Positions 1-9,655 are shown, counted from the first letter of the stretch. The stretch is DNA of 64,000 bases from Anthostomella pinea (GCA_963556695.1 CAUWAG010000012.1:496001-560000); one strand, 5' to 3'. Translations and numbers: made by a program. Notes: generated by a model not told the origin, from the letters alone.

Positions 1-120
1 CGAAAAGGTTGCAAATCTACTGTATTGGTGTTGTTATTGTTGAAGGTCTGGAGGTGGTGCGCAGCTGCAGTGGATGTGGGCAATATGCCAGCCTAAGTGG
101 GTCACCTGACCACGTAACAG
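1..120 (-). repeat. Dispersed repeat fragment (TGTTRCGTGG family)
   Basis: Nearly identical, in inverted orientation, to 43104-43220. A 50-bp part recurs at 16992-17045. On the minus strand it opens with TGTTACGTGGTCAGGTGACC, so it may be the start of an LTR. Here, as at 43104, it lies next to Copia sequence. The left side is cut by the window edge. Confidence 0.7.
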
Positions 121-204
121 AATATACATATTGAATACATCACACATCACGGCAATTTTCCCGCTCCGAAACTTATCTGGTGATTGGCCAGTTATGGTGC
201 TTAA

Positions 205-755
205 ACCACTTCTTATGGTTGCAAATAGGAACCGTAGATCCAGAATCGAATAGCCATCGATCACAAGCGGTAGAGATGGCGTAGGCGTGAGCTTTAGGTT
301 GACTTTCAGGTTGAAAGGGGGCACTAAGGTCAATATCTACCTGATTGGCGCCGCAAGGAACGTTGAAGTATGCTTCTTGTACCGTGACGTCGCTCGCAGT
401 TCTCGCAGGAGCGTCACCATGGTCTTCTACGGCCGTAGAAGTCTCACGGCACCAGTGAGTAGCGGGAATAGTACCGCCAGCACAAGATGATCCCCTAGAA
501 GAGCCGCTCGCAGCTCCCTTTGAAGCAGCTTGCAACACCTGCTTCAAGATGCGTTGGTTGCAGCCATCGTGCCCTTTCTTCTTGTTGAGCTCTCCACACT
601 CAAAGCACCACACAACTGTAGTGTTTAAAGCGCTAGGATCCTTCTGATCAGGTCCCTAAGCGCCTCCGGAGCCTCCTTTGCCCTTATTATTGCCCTTGTT
701 CTTCTTTCGCTGCTTGTTGCCGTGATTAGCGCCAGCAGGTGTGGTAGGAGTGGCA
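205..755 (-). mobile_element. Truncated Copia gag fragment
   Basis: The minus strand encodes the end of a Copia Gag and the start of its protease. It matches the nucleotides of the longer Copia copy at about 38790-39335, including the Cys/His segment starting WCFECGELNKKKGHDGC and the protease signature LFDSGSTVP. Relative to that copy it has a TAG where CGG is present (near 662), so the frame is broken. It starts in mid gag and stops just after the protease motif. A SINE-like element abuts the gag side at about 756. This is a dead fragment of the family seen at 37630. Confidence 0.85.
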
Positions 756-945
756 TGAGTTTGTTTGTTTTGTATTTAACGTGGGGGGTAGCTCCTCAGT
801 AGTGCAAACCACGCCTCCCAGAGCCTCTGCATCGCAGGGTTGTGGAGGTCTCAAGAAAATAAGTACAGTCAGTCCCGCTCACGGGCCCATCCCCGTTGTT
901 GCGGCGGTATGACCTTGGGGTCATCCATCTGGTCCTTCAGGAACA
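756..945 (-). mobile_element. SINE-like retroposon, copy B
   Basis: Read on the minus strand, its last ~110 bp match the 3' part of the element at 4567-4818: a GC-rich body, then CCCCCCACGTTAAATACAAAA and a tail of AAAC/CAAA repeats. The first ~80 bp resemble copy A only weakly. The 5' limit near 945 is an estimate. Orientation is set by the A-rich tail. Confidence 0.6.
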
Positions 946-967
946 GCTATCTATCGGAATCTAGACA

Positions 968-1279
968 GATGATGCTGCAATGCCGCCATTAGGCTCGGAC
1001 GCAAGTATGATAGAAGACGTTGCCAAAGCCTCGTCCATGCAGACGATGCACATCGGGTCCGGTAATGCTGACTATCTACTGATCAAGATCTCTGGTACTC
1101 TGTATCGAGACAGACCGGAGACGGCCTGCCTTAGATTGGTCAACGCACATCCTATCCCGCGAACTGTATTTGTAGTTCATAACCGCCACCTCTATCAGAC
1201 AGTGCTCCGATCATTCCGCCCGGAGTTCATCCAACACCAATGTCCAAGCTGGCGGCTCAGTACGTTGGCTGAGAACTGG
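968..1279 (+). pseudogene. Fragment of NRPS condensation domain
   Basis: About 310 bp align without large gaps to 53040-53351 inside the large NRPS remnant, with a few percent substitutions (for example ATGCCGCCATTAGGCTC against ATGCCGCCATTGGGCTC). The encoded piece is the N-terminal part of the last condensation domain, up to SWRL. After about 1279 the similarity stops abruptly. It has no start, no active-site motif and no continuation, so it is a duplicated scrap rather than a gene. The second copy lies 52 kb away in the same orientation. Confidence 0.85.
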
Positions 1280-1389
1280 GAAAAGCTGCCAGCAGATTCG
1301 AGAAATCCCAGCAATACTGGCAACTTGTCTACTTCAAGTCATTTACATGAACACGCTCTATTATTAACTAAGCGGTCCCATAGGTTATC

Positions 1390-2081
1390 TTTACTCTGTT
1401 CATTTTGCAGATAGTTATAGCAGCTATCGATGGATCTTGTTGCTCGTTCGAAAGACGAGCTCTGCGCCTGATCTTAGAACGGGGATTCAGTGCACCATTG
1501 ACTGAGGCTTCAGCCATAGGGACATCTGAGAACACCAGATCCAGTACATTTCCATCGTCATGTGTTGGGACATCTGGTTCAGAAATCAGATCCAGTCCGT
1601 GGTCTGCCATAGTCTGTGCAAGTATGACACCACCGTGATATCCTGGATTGCTCGAGTCCCAGGATCTGTCGCCAGCATTAAAATCCTCAGCTATAACACA
1701 GCCAAAAGGTGGAGTCCATACTTCCAGAATGTCATCCACTTCCTGTGGGTTGTCACATGGTCGGTAGACACTGGCAAAAGTGATGCCTTGTACCTTGACC
1801 CAGGTGATGTCTCGTGTAGCATAGGGCCGAAATCGATCCGCTTGAAGGTATTTTCTCACATAGATGAGAGATCTGGGCCGTGTACTGTCGCTGTCCCAGG
1901 AGTCCACTGGGGAGTATATATTGTAATTGGGGTGTGTCTTTACTCCCATTCTCCTGCCTGGTGGTATGCTGACCCAGGGCTCTTGCATCAGAATGATGTC
2001 TGCTTGTTCTCCTTTGTAGTCAGCCAGGTTGATGGCTAGCTCTGTAGGGCCTGCACTCTTTTGTCCTCCTGCTGTATTCAC
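1390..2081 (-). pseudogene. LINE A ORF2, endonuclease part only
   Basis: The encoded protein is the N-terminal APE-type endonuclease domain of a non-LTR retrotransposon. Landmarks are ADIILMQEPW near residue 30, VYRP around the middle, EDFNAGDRSWD (the usual GDFNA motif with G changed to E), and THDDGNVLDLVFSD. Homology ends near 1390, after about 225 residues, so the reverse transcriptase, RNase H and 3' UTR are missing. It lies just downstream of ORF1 (gap about 47 nt), the normal two-ORF order for Tad/I-type LINEs. The loss of the 3' part, not the 5' part, is unusual for a LINE. Confidence 0.8.
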
Positions 2082-2128
2082 AGAATGGATGACTAGGTGC
2101 CTGTGTCGATGTGTTTCGTTTGATGTAC

Positions 2129-3616
2129 CTAATATTGACTGACAACAATGGTATCGGCATCTCTGGGATGAGTTGTATCTGTTGTGTCGATTTGCATTGT
2201 GGTGTCTTTGTTATTGTTGCTGGGTATTGACCCAGCTTGGTTTCTGCCTGTTTCGTTAAAGGCCTTGGATCTGGCTCTTTCTCCGGCTAGCCTTATTTCC
2301 TGGATTTGCTCCCATGTGTGCTTATGGATAGTACCTTTCACAACCTTGGGGCGGGTAGGGCATTTATTGAAATTGGCAGCATGAGGTCCTTTGCAGTTGA
2401 CACACTTTGGGATTGGTTTTTTGCACTCTCCCTGGTGTACTGTGTTGGCGCAGTGTGCACATACTTGCTTTTCGCATCGGTAATTCCTACCATGGTATCT
2501 GAAGCAGCTTGCACACTGGTGGACTTTGGGGGTGTGTTGAATATGCCTTGAGGTCATTGAGTGGGCAAAAAGCGTGAATGGTTTCCTTGCTGCACTAGGC
2601 AGAGAGCTTATCCACGTGGTTTCTGGATCAGAATCAGTCGTGTTCTTTGAGAGTATGCACCTCAGAGGTCTGTCGCCTGTTTGGGCTTTAACTTCATCGG
2701 CAACAACAGTGTCGGTAATATCGATTGTGAACCCTTCTACACTGATGACCTTTCTTGGGCATCTATCGACCTTGTAGTGATACCAGACTGTGTGGGTCTC
2801 AATCTTTTGTGCTTTGAGAATGTCGGCAATTTCTTCTTGGAAAGCCAGAAGCTTAGCCTGAATTGGCTTGTCCCTTGGGTGTAAGGTAAATCCAGAAGGA
2901 TACCGTGTCACTTCTCTAAGTTCCTGAGGGTGGAGCTTAAGTCTTCTGTTCAGTGTAGACTTGATTCCATACGGCTCTAGGTGGCTATTATCCATGCGGA
3001 CAAAGACCCGGAGATCATCCTGTTTCTTCTTTAGTTGGTTGGCAGTGATGAGGGCGCCAGGCTGTGTTTTTTCCATGGTAGTGTTGACTGTCCATGGATG
3101 CTGTTGTTGGCCAGAGGAGACAGCTTGGGCGAAGGTCATGGTGGGCTTCCCTATCCCTATCCCGCCAGGCGTGGTCTTTCTTTTGGGCAGATCTCGGGTT
3201 TCCAGCCACTCGTTCAGGCATTTGGAGAAGAAAGCGCTGAACTCCTTGGCATGAGAGTATAGTTCGGTTCCAGCTTTTTCCAGTGTCTTATCGACTGCTG
3301 CAGCACACTCCTGAAACATTGTCATCCTGGCTTCATAGAGATGCTTGTCTTTAGCCAGTATTTTGGCTACTTGGTCCTGGCATTTTGAGGAAGAGACCTT
3401 GTTCCCTGTATCGCCTCTAATGGCTTGGTCTGTAGAGATTTTGTTTGATTGAGGTACTTCCATATCAATGATGCTGCTAGTAATAATATTTCGGGATTTT
3501 CCTTTCAGAGGGGAAACAATGGTGAAGTCAGCCTCAGAGACCTGTGACGGGCTGCTGTTGATGTCGTCGAGCAGTGCCTGGCCCTTGACATTGCAGCTTC
3601 GATCATCCAGCTGCAA
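2129..3616 (-). CDS. LINE A ORF1 (Gag-like, zinc knuckles)
   Basis: A 495-codon open frame encodes an ORF1-type nucleic-acid-binding protein of a Tad/I-like LINE. The C-terminal part (about residues 385-435) has three Cys-rich knuckles: CASCFRYHGRNYRC, CAHCANTVHQGEC and CVNCKGPHAANFNKC. The middle carries the conserved block LEPYGIKSTLNRRL and a stretch on HPRDKPIQAKL that also occurs in LINE B ORF1. The first ~17 codons (about 3565-3616) are antisense to the DUF7580-like remnant, so the apparent start is probably created by the insertion junction, and the real ORF1 lacks its N-terminus. Probably not functional, because ORF2 is cut. The family call is firm; the boundary is not. Confidence 0.8.
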   Translation of the reverse strand: MQLDDRSCNVKGQALLDDINSSPSQVSEADFTIVSPLKGKSRNIITSSIIDMEVPQSNKISTDQAIRGDTGNKVSSSKCQDQVAKILAKDKHLYEARMTMFQECAAAVDKTLEKAGTELYSHAKEFSAFFSKCLNEWLETRDLPKRKTTPGGIGIGKPTMTFAQAVSSGQQQHPWTVNTTMEKTQPGALITANQLKKKQDDLRVFVRMDNSHLEPYGIKSTLNRRLKLHPQELREVTRYPSGFTLHPRDKPIQAKLLAFQEEIADILKAQKIETHTVWYHYKVDRCPRKVISVEGFTIDITDTVVADEVKAQTGDRPLRCILSKNTTDSDPETTWISSLPSAARKPFTLFAHSMTSRHIQHTPKVHQCASCFRYHGRNYRCEKQVCAHCANTVHQGECKKPIPKCVNCKGPHAANFNKCPTRPKVVKGTIHKHTWEQIQEIRLAGERARSKAFNETGRNQAGSIPSNNNKDTTMQIDTTDTTHPRDADTIVVSQY

Positions 3617-4084
3617 CAGACGGACTGGTCCGACCCACCCTTCTGTAGTAAAGTCGTCAAGTTCGTCGGCTCAAAAGGACTCAACGACCTTGTCTCTTCC
3701 TCGGTCCCATATGTCGAGCAAACTCCCGGTTCGCAGCCTATAAGGACACCGGGGCCAGAACCGGAGGTGATTCTTCTCGAACTCGCCATCCTATTGTTAG
3801 AAATCTGGCATCACAAGCCCTTTGAAGTGTGGGCTGCCAAGGCTGAACTCGATAACTTGACGACAGCGGACGCTCGGATGGTAGCTGCCACGCGCTGGTT
3901 TAAAACAACATCACGATGGCTGCCGCCACATCACCTAACAGCCATTGAGCAATGCTTAGCAATCTATTCGGGAAGAACTTGGTACTGGCACGAGGAGGAG
4001 TTCCTGAGGCTGTACTGCGAGAACATCATCAAGCCGTTGCAGGAGAGTTGCAAGACCTGGGAGGTTCCTGGGACTTACGCGTGA
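3572..4084 (+). pseudogene. C-terminal remnant of a DUF7580-like fungal protein
   Basis: One frame is open from 3572 to the TGA at 4082 and encodes about 170 residues. It reads as the C-terminal part of the fungal DUF7580-type domain: CLALDIAASIIQLQQTDW, a V-PYVEQTPG block, LELAILLLEIWHHKP, and a final AIEQCLAIYSG segment. Proteins with this domain are common accessory genes in Pezizomycotina and often pair with N-terminal HeLo-like helical domains; the biochemical role is not established. The N-terminal half is missing because LINE A joins it near 3565. No start codon belongs to it. Family assignment is from recall of the pattern, without a search. Confidence 0.6.
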
Positions 4085-4566
4085 AATTGTTAATCGGTCA
4101 GAGAATGGGTTCTGGTTCACACCTTCTTTTTAAAATTGTTTTTCTTGGCGCCCACTGCTAGTGGGTAGCCTACCCCAGCCAGCCACTACGCTAACAGACG
4201 CCTCCATCTGGCCAAAACACCAAGCCCCGGATTTCACGATCCTTGCTATGGCTTATCAGCCATTAGCTGCCGCTGTCCCTGCGACTCCTCCCCTGGGGGA
4301 CAGCGCAGCGCAGCGGCACCCCCCGCCCCTCAGCTCAGCCGGGTGTCTGAGATCGCTTCACACGCGGAGAAATTCAACACGATGGGCCCCAATCCCGACG
4401 GTGCTTTTAGGAAGGGATAACAAGGACAAGAATAACGATGTCTCCGGAGCAGCCTCTACCCCCATCAGCCTCTTCACAAAGCCTGATGGTCTCAGTGCCT
4501 CCATACACGCTACCCAGGCCCGAAGCTCGGCCCTACAAGCGCTGCACCAAGCAGTAAATGAACGAC

Positions 4567-4818
4567 CACTGGGTCGCTTTGTCACTGGATAGGAGGTTTT
4601 CCTGACAGAATTGTGCTTGGGTACTGACTAAAACCATCTGGACACTCCAGACTGGTACCGCTACAGCGAGGATAGGCTCGTGCGCGGATTTGAATGTATC
4701 TAGTTTGACACCTCTACAACCTTGCGATGCAATGGCTCTGGGAGGCGTGGTTTGCACTACTGAGGAGCTACCCCCCACGTTAAATACAAAACAAACAAAA
4801 CAAACAAACAACAACAAA
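4567..4818 (+). mobile_element. SINE-like retroposon, copy A, in LINE B ORF1
   Basis: A 252-bp insertion flanked by a perfect 15-bp direct repeat, CAGTAAATGAACGAC (4552-4566 and 4819-4833). It ends in ACGTTAAATACAAAACAAAC and further CAAA units. Removing it and one repeat restores the ORF1 reading frame of LINE B (AVNER into RRKEK). Long target duplication, A-rich tail and no coding capacity fit a SINE-type retroposon. The 3' part recurs at 756-945. A clear tRNA-type A/B box could not be identified. Confidence 0.8.
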
Positions 4819-5190
4819 CAGTAAATGAACGACGCCGCAAGGAGAAAATTCAAACGGATATCCTGGAACTCGTCGCCAGATCTCTCGACACAGTCATCGC
4901 GACCGTAGCAAAGGACCCAGAAACAGCTGGCCTACGCCCAACAGATAGCCACCAGTTTCTCCCAGTTCCTCCGCACGAGCGTACTCGCCAACAGCGAAGG
5001 ACAGGAGCCGGCAGCAACAGAACCCCTGCCCAGCAAAAGAGGCGCCCAAGCGCACCCCACCACAGACCCAACAAAGGCCACAAAAAAAAAACCCCCCGTA
5101 CGACCCACGTATGCAGGGGTCACTGCGAATGGCATCCAGCCACAGGCAGCTGGAAACGGCCCTAAGAAACACCCCGGGACCAGACTGCCG

Positions 5191-5736
5191 ATGCAGAAAG
5201 AAGACCTCCGCATCTTCATAAGGCTCCCAGAAAACCAGCTCGGCTGGTCGAGAACTATCAGCACGTACGCCCTTAGGAAAACTATCACCAAGGAGCTAAA
5301 CCTCGTGGCTTCTGATGTGGCAGATGCACACAGAATCCCTACCGGCTTGTCTCTTCGACCGAGGGATAAAACTGCACAAGGAAAGATCCTAGCACAAAAG
5401 GTAAAACTGGCTCAGCTTACAAAAGCCTCTGCAATAGAACTACCCGTCAAGTGGCACACTTATGCCCTCCCGAACTGCCCAACTATACTTACCAATATGG
5501 AACTTGAAGGCGTGGGAATCACACCCGAAATGACCTTAGATGAGTGTGAATTCCAGACCGGCCTCCGCCCGGTAAACGCACGCATATCAAAAAACGGTCC
5601 CAACGAGTCCGGCCAAGTCACATGGCTAGTATCGTTCACCGAGAAGGTAGGAGCCTTTAGAATCTTCGGCCTTTATTCAAGGTCTAGGCTTATCGAGACA
5701 AAAAACCCCCCCTTGCAACATAACCTAGGATGCTAA
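5191..5736 (+). pseudogene. LINE B ORF1, central part
   Basis: The frame encodes the conserved ORF1 core of a Tad/I-like LINE: EDLRIFIRLPENQ, then TYALRKTITKELNLVASDV, LSLRPRDKTAQGK and a region ending VSFTEKVGAFRIF. It shares the order of motifs with LINE A ORF1 but is clearly another family. A nearby frame (about 5770-5900) holds the zinc knuckles CEKCGKPEDERHASPC and CANCMGPEISTHANC. The N-terminal part lies in another frame, so at least two frameshifts break the ORF. A related fragment lies at 26593-26837. Confidence 0.75.
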
Positions 5737-5957
5737 GGTTGGCACCCTGTACGGCGGTGTGCTCGCCCTAGCCGCTGTGAGAAATGTGGGAAACCGGAAG
5801 ACGAAAGGCACGCATCTCCATGCACGCTCCCCCCTCAATGTGCCAACTGTATGGGGCCTGAAATATCAACACATGCAAACTGCCCAGCCAGACCTAAGAG
5901 AATAGGAGGCCAGTTGGTCCACCCCTCGAACCAGGAAAAGAAGAAGCTTAGGAAGTC

Positions 5958-8081
5958 ATGTCTAAAGCTATACAACGAGATAAACGCCGTACGGAACCCA
6001 CCAGCTTCTCAAAGCCCAGCCCCGGTACTGGCGGCACCCTTCGCCGGAGACTGCTCCTCAGGCTCCGCCAGCAGGGCTGGGCACCAGCCCTTGTAAAATG
6101 GGTAGACTCCTTCTTATCGGACAGGACTGCTCGGATTAGACTAGAAGGCGTTACTACCGAGGTATTCGGACTGAGCTGCGGGCTCCCACAAGGATCACCA
6201 GCTTCCCCGATCCTCTTCCTGCTATATATTGCAGACATCTTCTTAGAGGATAAGCATAACAGATTCGGATATGCAGACGACGTAGGCATCCGAATCACGG
6301 GTAAAACCACTACCGAGCTAGCAGCCAAGGCAGCCAGCATGGTAGACGACATCCTACGCTGGGGCCTGGAGAACAAGGTCACCTTTGAAGACTCTAAGGC
6401 TGAGGCCATCTACTTTGACACTGGGAGGAGACCTCTCACCCCAGAAATAGTCACCCCCGGAGGCTTCACCATCAAACCAGCGCAGCCAGTGAAAGGGGCG
6501 GTGGTCCGCTGGCTGGGGATTTTCTTCGACAGGCTCCTGAAGTTCCGGGAGCATGTCAAAAGACGGGCAGCCAAGGGCCTCGTCGTGGCCAGACATATTC
6601 GAAGTCTTGCAAACACCGCCAGAGGGCCCCTAGCAGCAGCCCTCCGTAAGGCGGTAATTGCATGCGTCATTCCTACCATGACCTACGGGGCAGAGGTCTG
6701 GGGGGCTGGGGACCACAAGAGAGCAGGAAACGGTCAGGCCTGCGACGTGAGCACCCGCCAAAACGGCCACAAGGACGACCTTGAAAGAGTCCTTACAGGG
6801 GCCATCAGAGGGATTCTCCCGGTCTGGAGAACCACACCAAAGAAGGTACTCTTCAAAGAATCAGGCCTACCAACGGTACAAACCATACTCAGCAAGATCC
6901 GGATGCGGTTCAGCCTGAGAATCAGAGCCATGGATAACATGCACCCGTTAGTCCGATGTGTTACAGCCCGGAACCCTACCGTGAGCAGAGGCCTGAGGGG
7001 TCTGGTCAGGATAACCGCAAGGACACGGCTCCAGAGGACATATGAACTCACACCGGACTTCCCAAGACCGATCCTTACGGAACCAAGGTACACAACGAAC
7101 GCTGGCAAAGCCGTTGTAACAAGAAGCAAAGCCGAGGAAGCCAAAGTCTTCACAGACTGGCTAAAATCGCTACCACCCTCACACATAGTCGCCTATTCTG
7201 ATGACTCGAAATCCCTGGAGGGGGCGGTGGGCTATGGATACGTGATCTACAGAGGCCGGACAAACATAGCCTCGGGCTGTGGCAGACTAGGCCACCCAGC
7301 TGAGGTCTTTGACGGTGAGGCCGAAGGGGCCCGCCACGCACTCAGGCAGGCCCTGAGGCTCAGCAGTGGCGCTCCCATCCACGTGTGTCTGGATAATACA
7401 GCAGTGATCTCCGGGATGTGGGGGGAACCAGCTCAGAGCTCCCAAGAAGCTTTCCTACAATTTTACGAAATCTCGGACACGTACGCCGACGTACAGGTCC
7501 GGTGGGTGCCAGGGCACATGGACATCCAAGGCAACGAAGAGGCCGACGTAAAGGCAAAAGAAGGTACTACCTTGCCAATCCCTACCGGGGCCAAACCTAC
7601 GCTTGCAGGCATATTAGGCCTTCTTAACGAAAAGATTCGAAGCGAACACCAGCAATGGTGGGACGAGAACATCACCGACAAATACAAAAGTCTCGGCCTT
7701 CAGAAAACCACGCTCAAGTGCCCAGAAGAGCTCAAGCTTGACAGGCCAACGCTCCACAGGCTTATCGCATCCAGAACTGGCCACGGAGACTTTACCTGGT
7801 ACCATAGGAGGTTCAAGCACGAAGAACATTACAACTGCTCCTGCGGGAGAATTAAAACGCGAGCCCACTTTGCCTTCTGCAACAGAGCCCTCGCAAAACG
7901 GTCCAGGTGGCCACGAAGGAACCGCGGACACAACGGAGAGCCCGAACCAGAAGGGAGGGCCTACTGGAAATGGCTGATAACGCACCCTAAGGAATTCGGA
8001 GACTTCTGCAAGTGGACAAAATTCTACACAAAAGTCTGTCCTAGAGTCACAGAACATCAGTTCATCGACAACCAGGCGTAA
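5958..8081 (+). CDS. LINE B ORF2 remnant (RT second half and RNase H)
   Basis: The 707-residue frame starts in ORF1-derived sequence and then enters a non-LTR reverse transcriptase in mid domain: WVDSFLSDRTARIRL, GLPQGSPASPILFLLYI and GYADDVGIRIT, the catalytic YADD at about residue 103. RNase H follows with acidic residues in YSDDSKS (about 412), DGEAEGA (about 451), CLDNTAV (about 477) and GNEEADV (about 525), with the usual WVPGHMDIQGNEEAD. A C-terminal Zn motif, CSCGRIKTRAHFAFC, lies at about 627-641. Endonuclease and the first RT aspartate motif are missing, so the product cannot be a full retrotransposase. The start is arbitrary because the frame is a deletion fusion. Confidence 0.85.
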   Translation: MSKAIQRDKRRTEPTSFSKPSPGTGGTLRRRLLLRLRQQGWAPALVKWVDSFLSDRTARIRLEGVTTEVFGLSCGLPQGSPASPILFLLYIADIFLEDKHNRFGYADDVGIRITGKTTTELAAKAASMVDDILRWGLENKVTFEDSKAEAIYFDTGRRPLTPEIVTPGGFTIKPAQPVKGAVVRWLGIFFDRLLKFREHVKRRAAKGLVVARHIRSLANTARGPLAAALRKAVIACVIPTMTYGAEVWGAGDHKRAGNGQACDVSTRQNGHKDDLERVLTGAIRGILPVWRTTPKKVLFKESGLPTVQTILSKIRMRFSLRIRAMDNMHPLVRCVTARNPTVSRGLRGLVRITARTRLQRTYELTPDFPRPILTEPRYTTNAGKAVVTRSKAEEAKVFTDWLKSLPPSHIVAYSDDSKSLEGAVGYGYVIYRGRTNIASGCGRLGHPAEVFDGEAEGARHALRQALRLSSGAPIHVCLDNTAVISGMWGEPAQSSQEAFLQFYEISDTYADVQVRWVPGHMDIQGNEEADVKAKEGTTLPIPTGAKPTLAGILGLLNEKIRSEHQQWWDENITDKYKSLGLQKTTLKCPEELKLDRPTLHRLIASRTGHGDFTWYHRRFKHEEHYNCSCGRIKTRAHFAFCNRALAKRSRWPRRNRGHNGEPEPEGRAYWKWLITHPKEFGDFCKWTKFYTKVCPRVTEHQFIDNQA

Positions 8082-8476
8082 CTGCGCCTGTTACCACATC
8101 TTTCTGTTACTTTTCCCATCTTTCCTTATGTGTGTATTTTCTTCTGCTTACAGCCTTTTAAACGCAAGGCACTACCATGTCAAAGCGAGAGGAGCTCCTC
8201 GACGCTATTCGGACCACCGACTACGAACCAGATATCACAGAGCACGAGCCCAAATGGCGGGGCCAACGGAAACTGATGGAATAATATGTGTGCCCTCGAG
8301 GTTCGATTTGCAGGTTATCGTGGGAAATAGGGGGTCATGCCCTGCTTCCCGTACAGAAAGGCTTGTATATTAGCCCCTGAGATAGTCACCTGCACGCCAA
8401 ACGTCCACAAGGATTTGGAGCCTAGAGCCCCTACGGCGTTAAATAAAATAAACTAAACTAAACTAAAAAAAAAAAA
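8082..8476 (+). other. LINE B 3' UTR and A-rich tail
   Basis: Non-coding sequence after the ORF2 stop ends in CCCCTACGGCGTTAAATAAAA, then AAACT repeats and a run of 14 A. The CGTTAAAT box close to the tail recurs at the 3' ends of both SINE-like families in this window. Confidence 0.7.
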
Positions 8477-8499
8477 AATTCAATATGTCCGCGAGCACG

Positions 8500-8985
8500 T
8501 AGCTCCGACCAAGAAGATTTAGCTTAGAGCCACCATACCCCTTCGCGACTTGCTTTTCCAACTAGTTAAGAGCAAACGACCGATTCCTCGGTCTGAAAGG
8601 ACGTGTTGAATGATGGTTCATCCTAAGGGCTCCTAACTGCTGTTGCCTAACGTAACTAATTCTCCAGTCCCACACAGCTAGAACTAAGAACACCACCTGG
8701 AGAGAAAATTATCATTGTTTCAAATAGTAGACCCGCTGCTAGATCTAGGCCACAAATGTGTAACTAGAAAGAACACGAGGCAGATACCTTGGAACACGGA
8801 CCAGATCCACGTAACGCATGCTTTCCCTCCCATTATTGCGACCGAGACGCAAAGTATTGCGACAAGGGAATGGGACCAAGATCCTCGTGACGATTGCAGG
8901 ATAGGTCTGGTAAGGTATGCACTCTGGCTTTTAAGCCACATTAAACGTCGCCAGAGATAGGCGCAACCCCAACTGACTAAACGGA
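8500..8985 (+). repeat. Dispersed repeat, copy 1
   Basis: About 480 bp align, at high identity, to 45215-45905. The other copy is split by a solo Copia LTR; this copy shows the unoccupied site near 8660 (ACGTAACTAATTCTCC). No coding frame is convincing. The family is unknown. Confidence 0.75.
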
Positions 8986-9102
8986 AAATGAGACTGATGG
9001 CCTTCTATTTCAGTGGGCTCTGGAAAGGCACGATAGTATGCGAGTGAATTGGATGTTGCCTGGCTAGGATAATTTCCCAACCCAACATCCGGAGGCACCT
9101 GG

Positions 9103-9325
9103 TGTGACGGCTGTGGCGGCCTGCACAGACCTTCCCACATGACAAGTGGATACTTCCCAATAGGGGAAGGATCTGACCAGAGGATCCCCTTAAAGGGGCA
9201 ACCTCCCACTGTACCTATCTCTCTCTCTCTCTTCCTTTCCTCTCTAGTCTTGATATTCTCGTCAATAGAGTACTAGCTGCTTGCTGCCGGCCATGTCCCA
9301 GCTCCTCAGTATGCTCGCCGTGACA
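9103..9325 (+). mobile_element. Solo Gypsy LTR with target duplication
   Basis: 223 bp, starting TGTGACGGCTGTGGCGGCC and ending CTCGCCGTGACA. It matches the 3' LTR at 57945-58167 almost base for base. It is flanked on both sides by CCTGG (9098-9102 and 9326-9330), a 5-bp target duplication. No internal Gypsy sequence remains, so it arose by LTR-LTR recombination. Confidence 0.92.
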
Positions 9326-9572
9326 CCTGGCCTGATATACATTTGCTTACTACGTCAAAATTGTATCTGGTCTTGCTTTCACCACTATTCGACCCGCGGC
9401 TTAGGTATACAGACATTCAGGCTGCAGTTGGCCCACAGTGAGCTGACTAGATTTTGTCTGTTTACAAAGATTAGTACGGAATTCAAGCGCAGCTAGAAAA
9501 AGAGATAGTGTTCTGGAGCACAAAGCTGCGGCTTCATGTCCTAGACCATCTCATTACCCCTTATAAGTGATT

Positions 9573-9655
9573 GTGTTGGAACAGGCTTGAACGATCAATC
9601 ATAATACTCGAGTATGGGGTCAAGGTCATGATGTTGCTGATGGTTAGATTGGGAG
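9573..9655 (-). repeat. Dispersed repeat (TCGAGTATTATGATTGATCG family)
   Basis: About 75 bp beginning GTGTTGGAACAGGCTTGAAC match the reverse complement of 43735-43808 and part of 28770-28832. On the minus strand it ends in GTTCCAACA, so it could be an LTR terminus. Confidence 0.6.

Larger units (their letters stand above)
4150..8476 (+). mobile_element. LINE B: internally deleted Tad/I-like retrotransposon
   Basis: Order: ORF1 N-terminal part (about 4180-4566), SINE-like insertion (4567-4818), rest of ORF1 with zinc knuckles (4834-6000), then directly the second half of ORF2 (reverse transcriptase from mid-domain, RNase H, terminal Zn motif), a 390-bp 3' UTR and a tail of AAACTAAACT repeats plus 14 A at 8441-8476. 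The endonuclease and the first half of the reverse transcriptase are deleted at about 6000-6040. The 5' boundary near 4150 is a guess; no target duplication was found. Confidence 0.85.

Noticed and set aside
4358..5291. Several minus-strand frames of 75-119 codons
   Set aside because: They are the antisense of LINE B ORF1 and of the SINE-like insertion.
8715..8960. Plus frame of 81 codons and its antisense partner in the dispersed repeat
   Set aside because: The second copy at 45597 has a comparable frame, but both strands are open equally and no protein family fits; treated as repeat.
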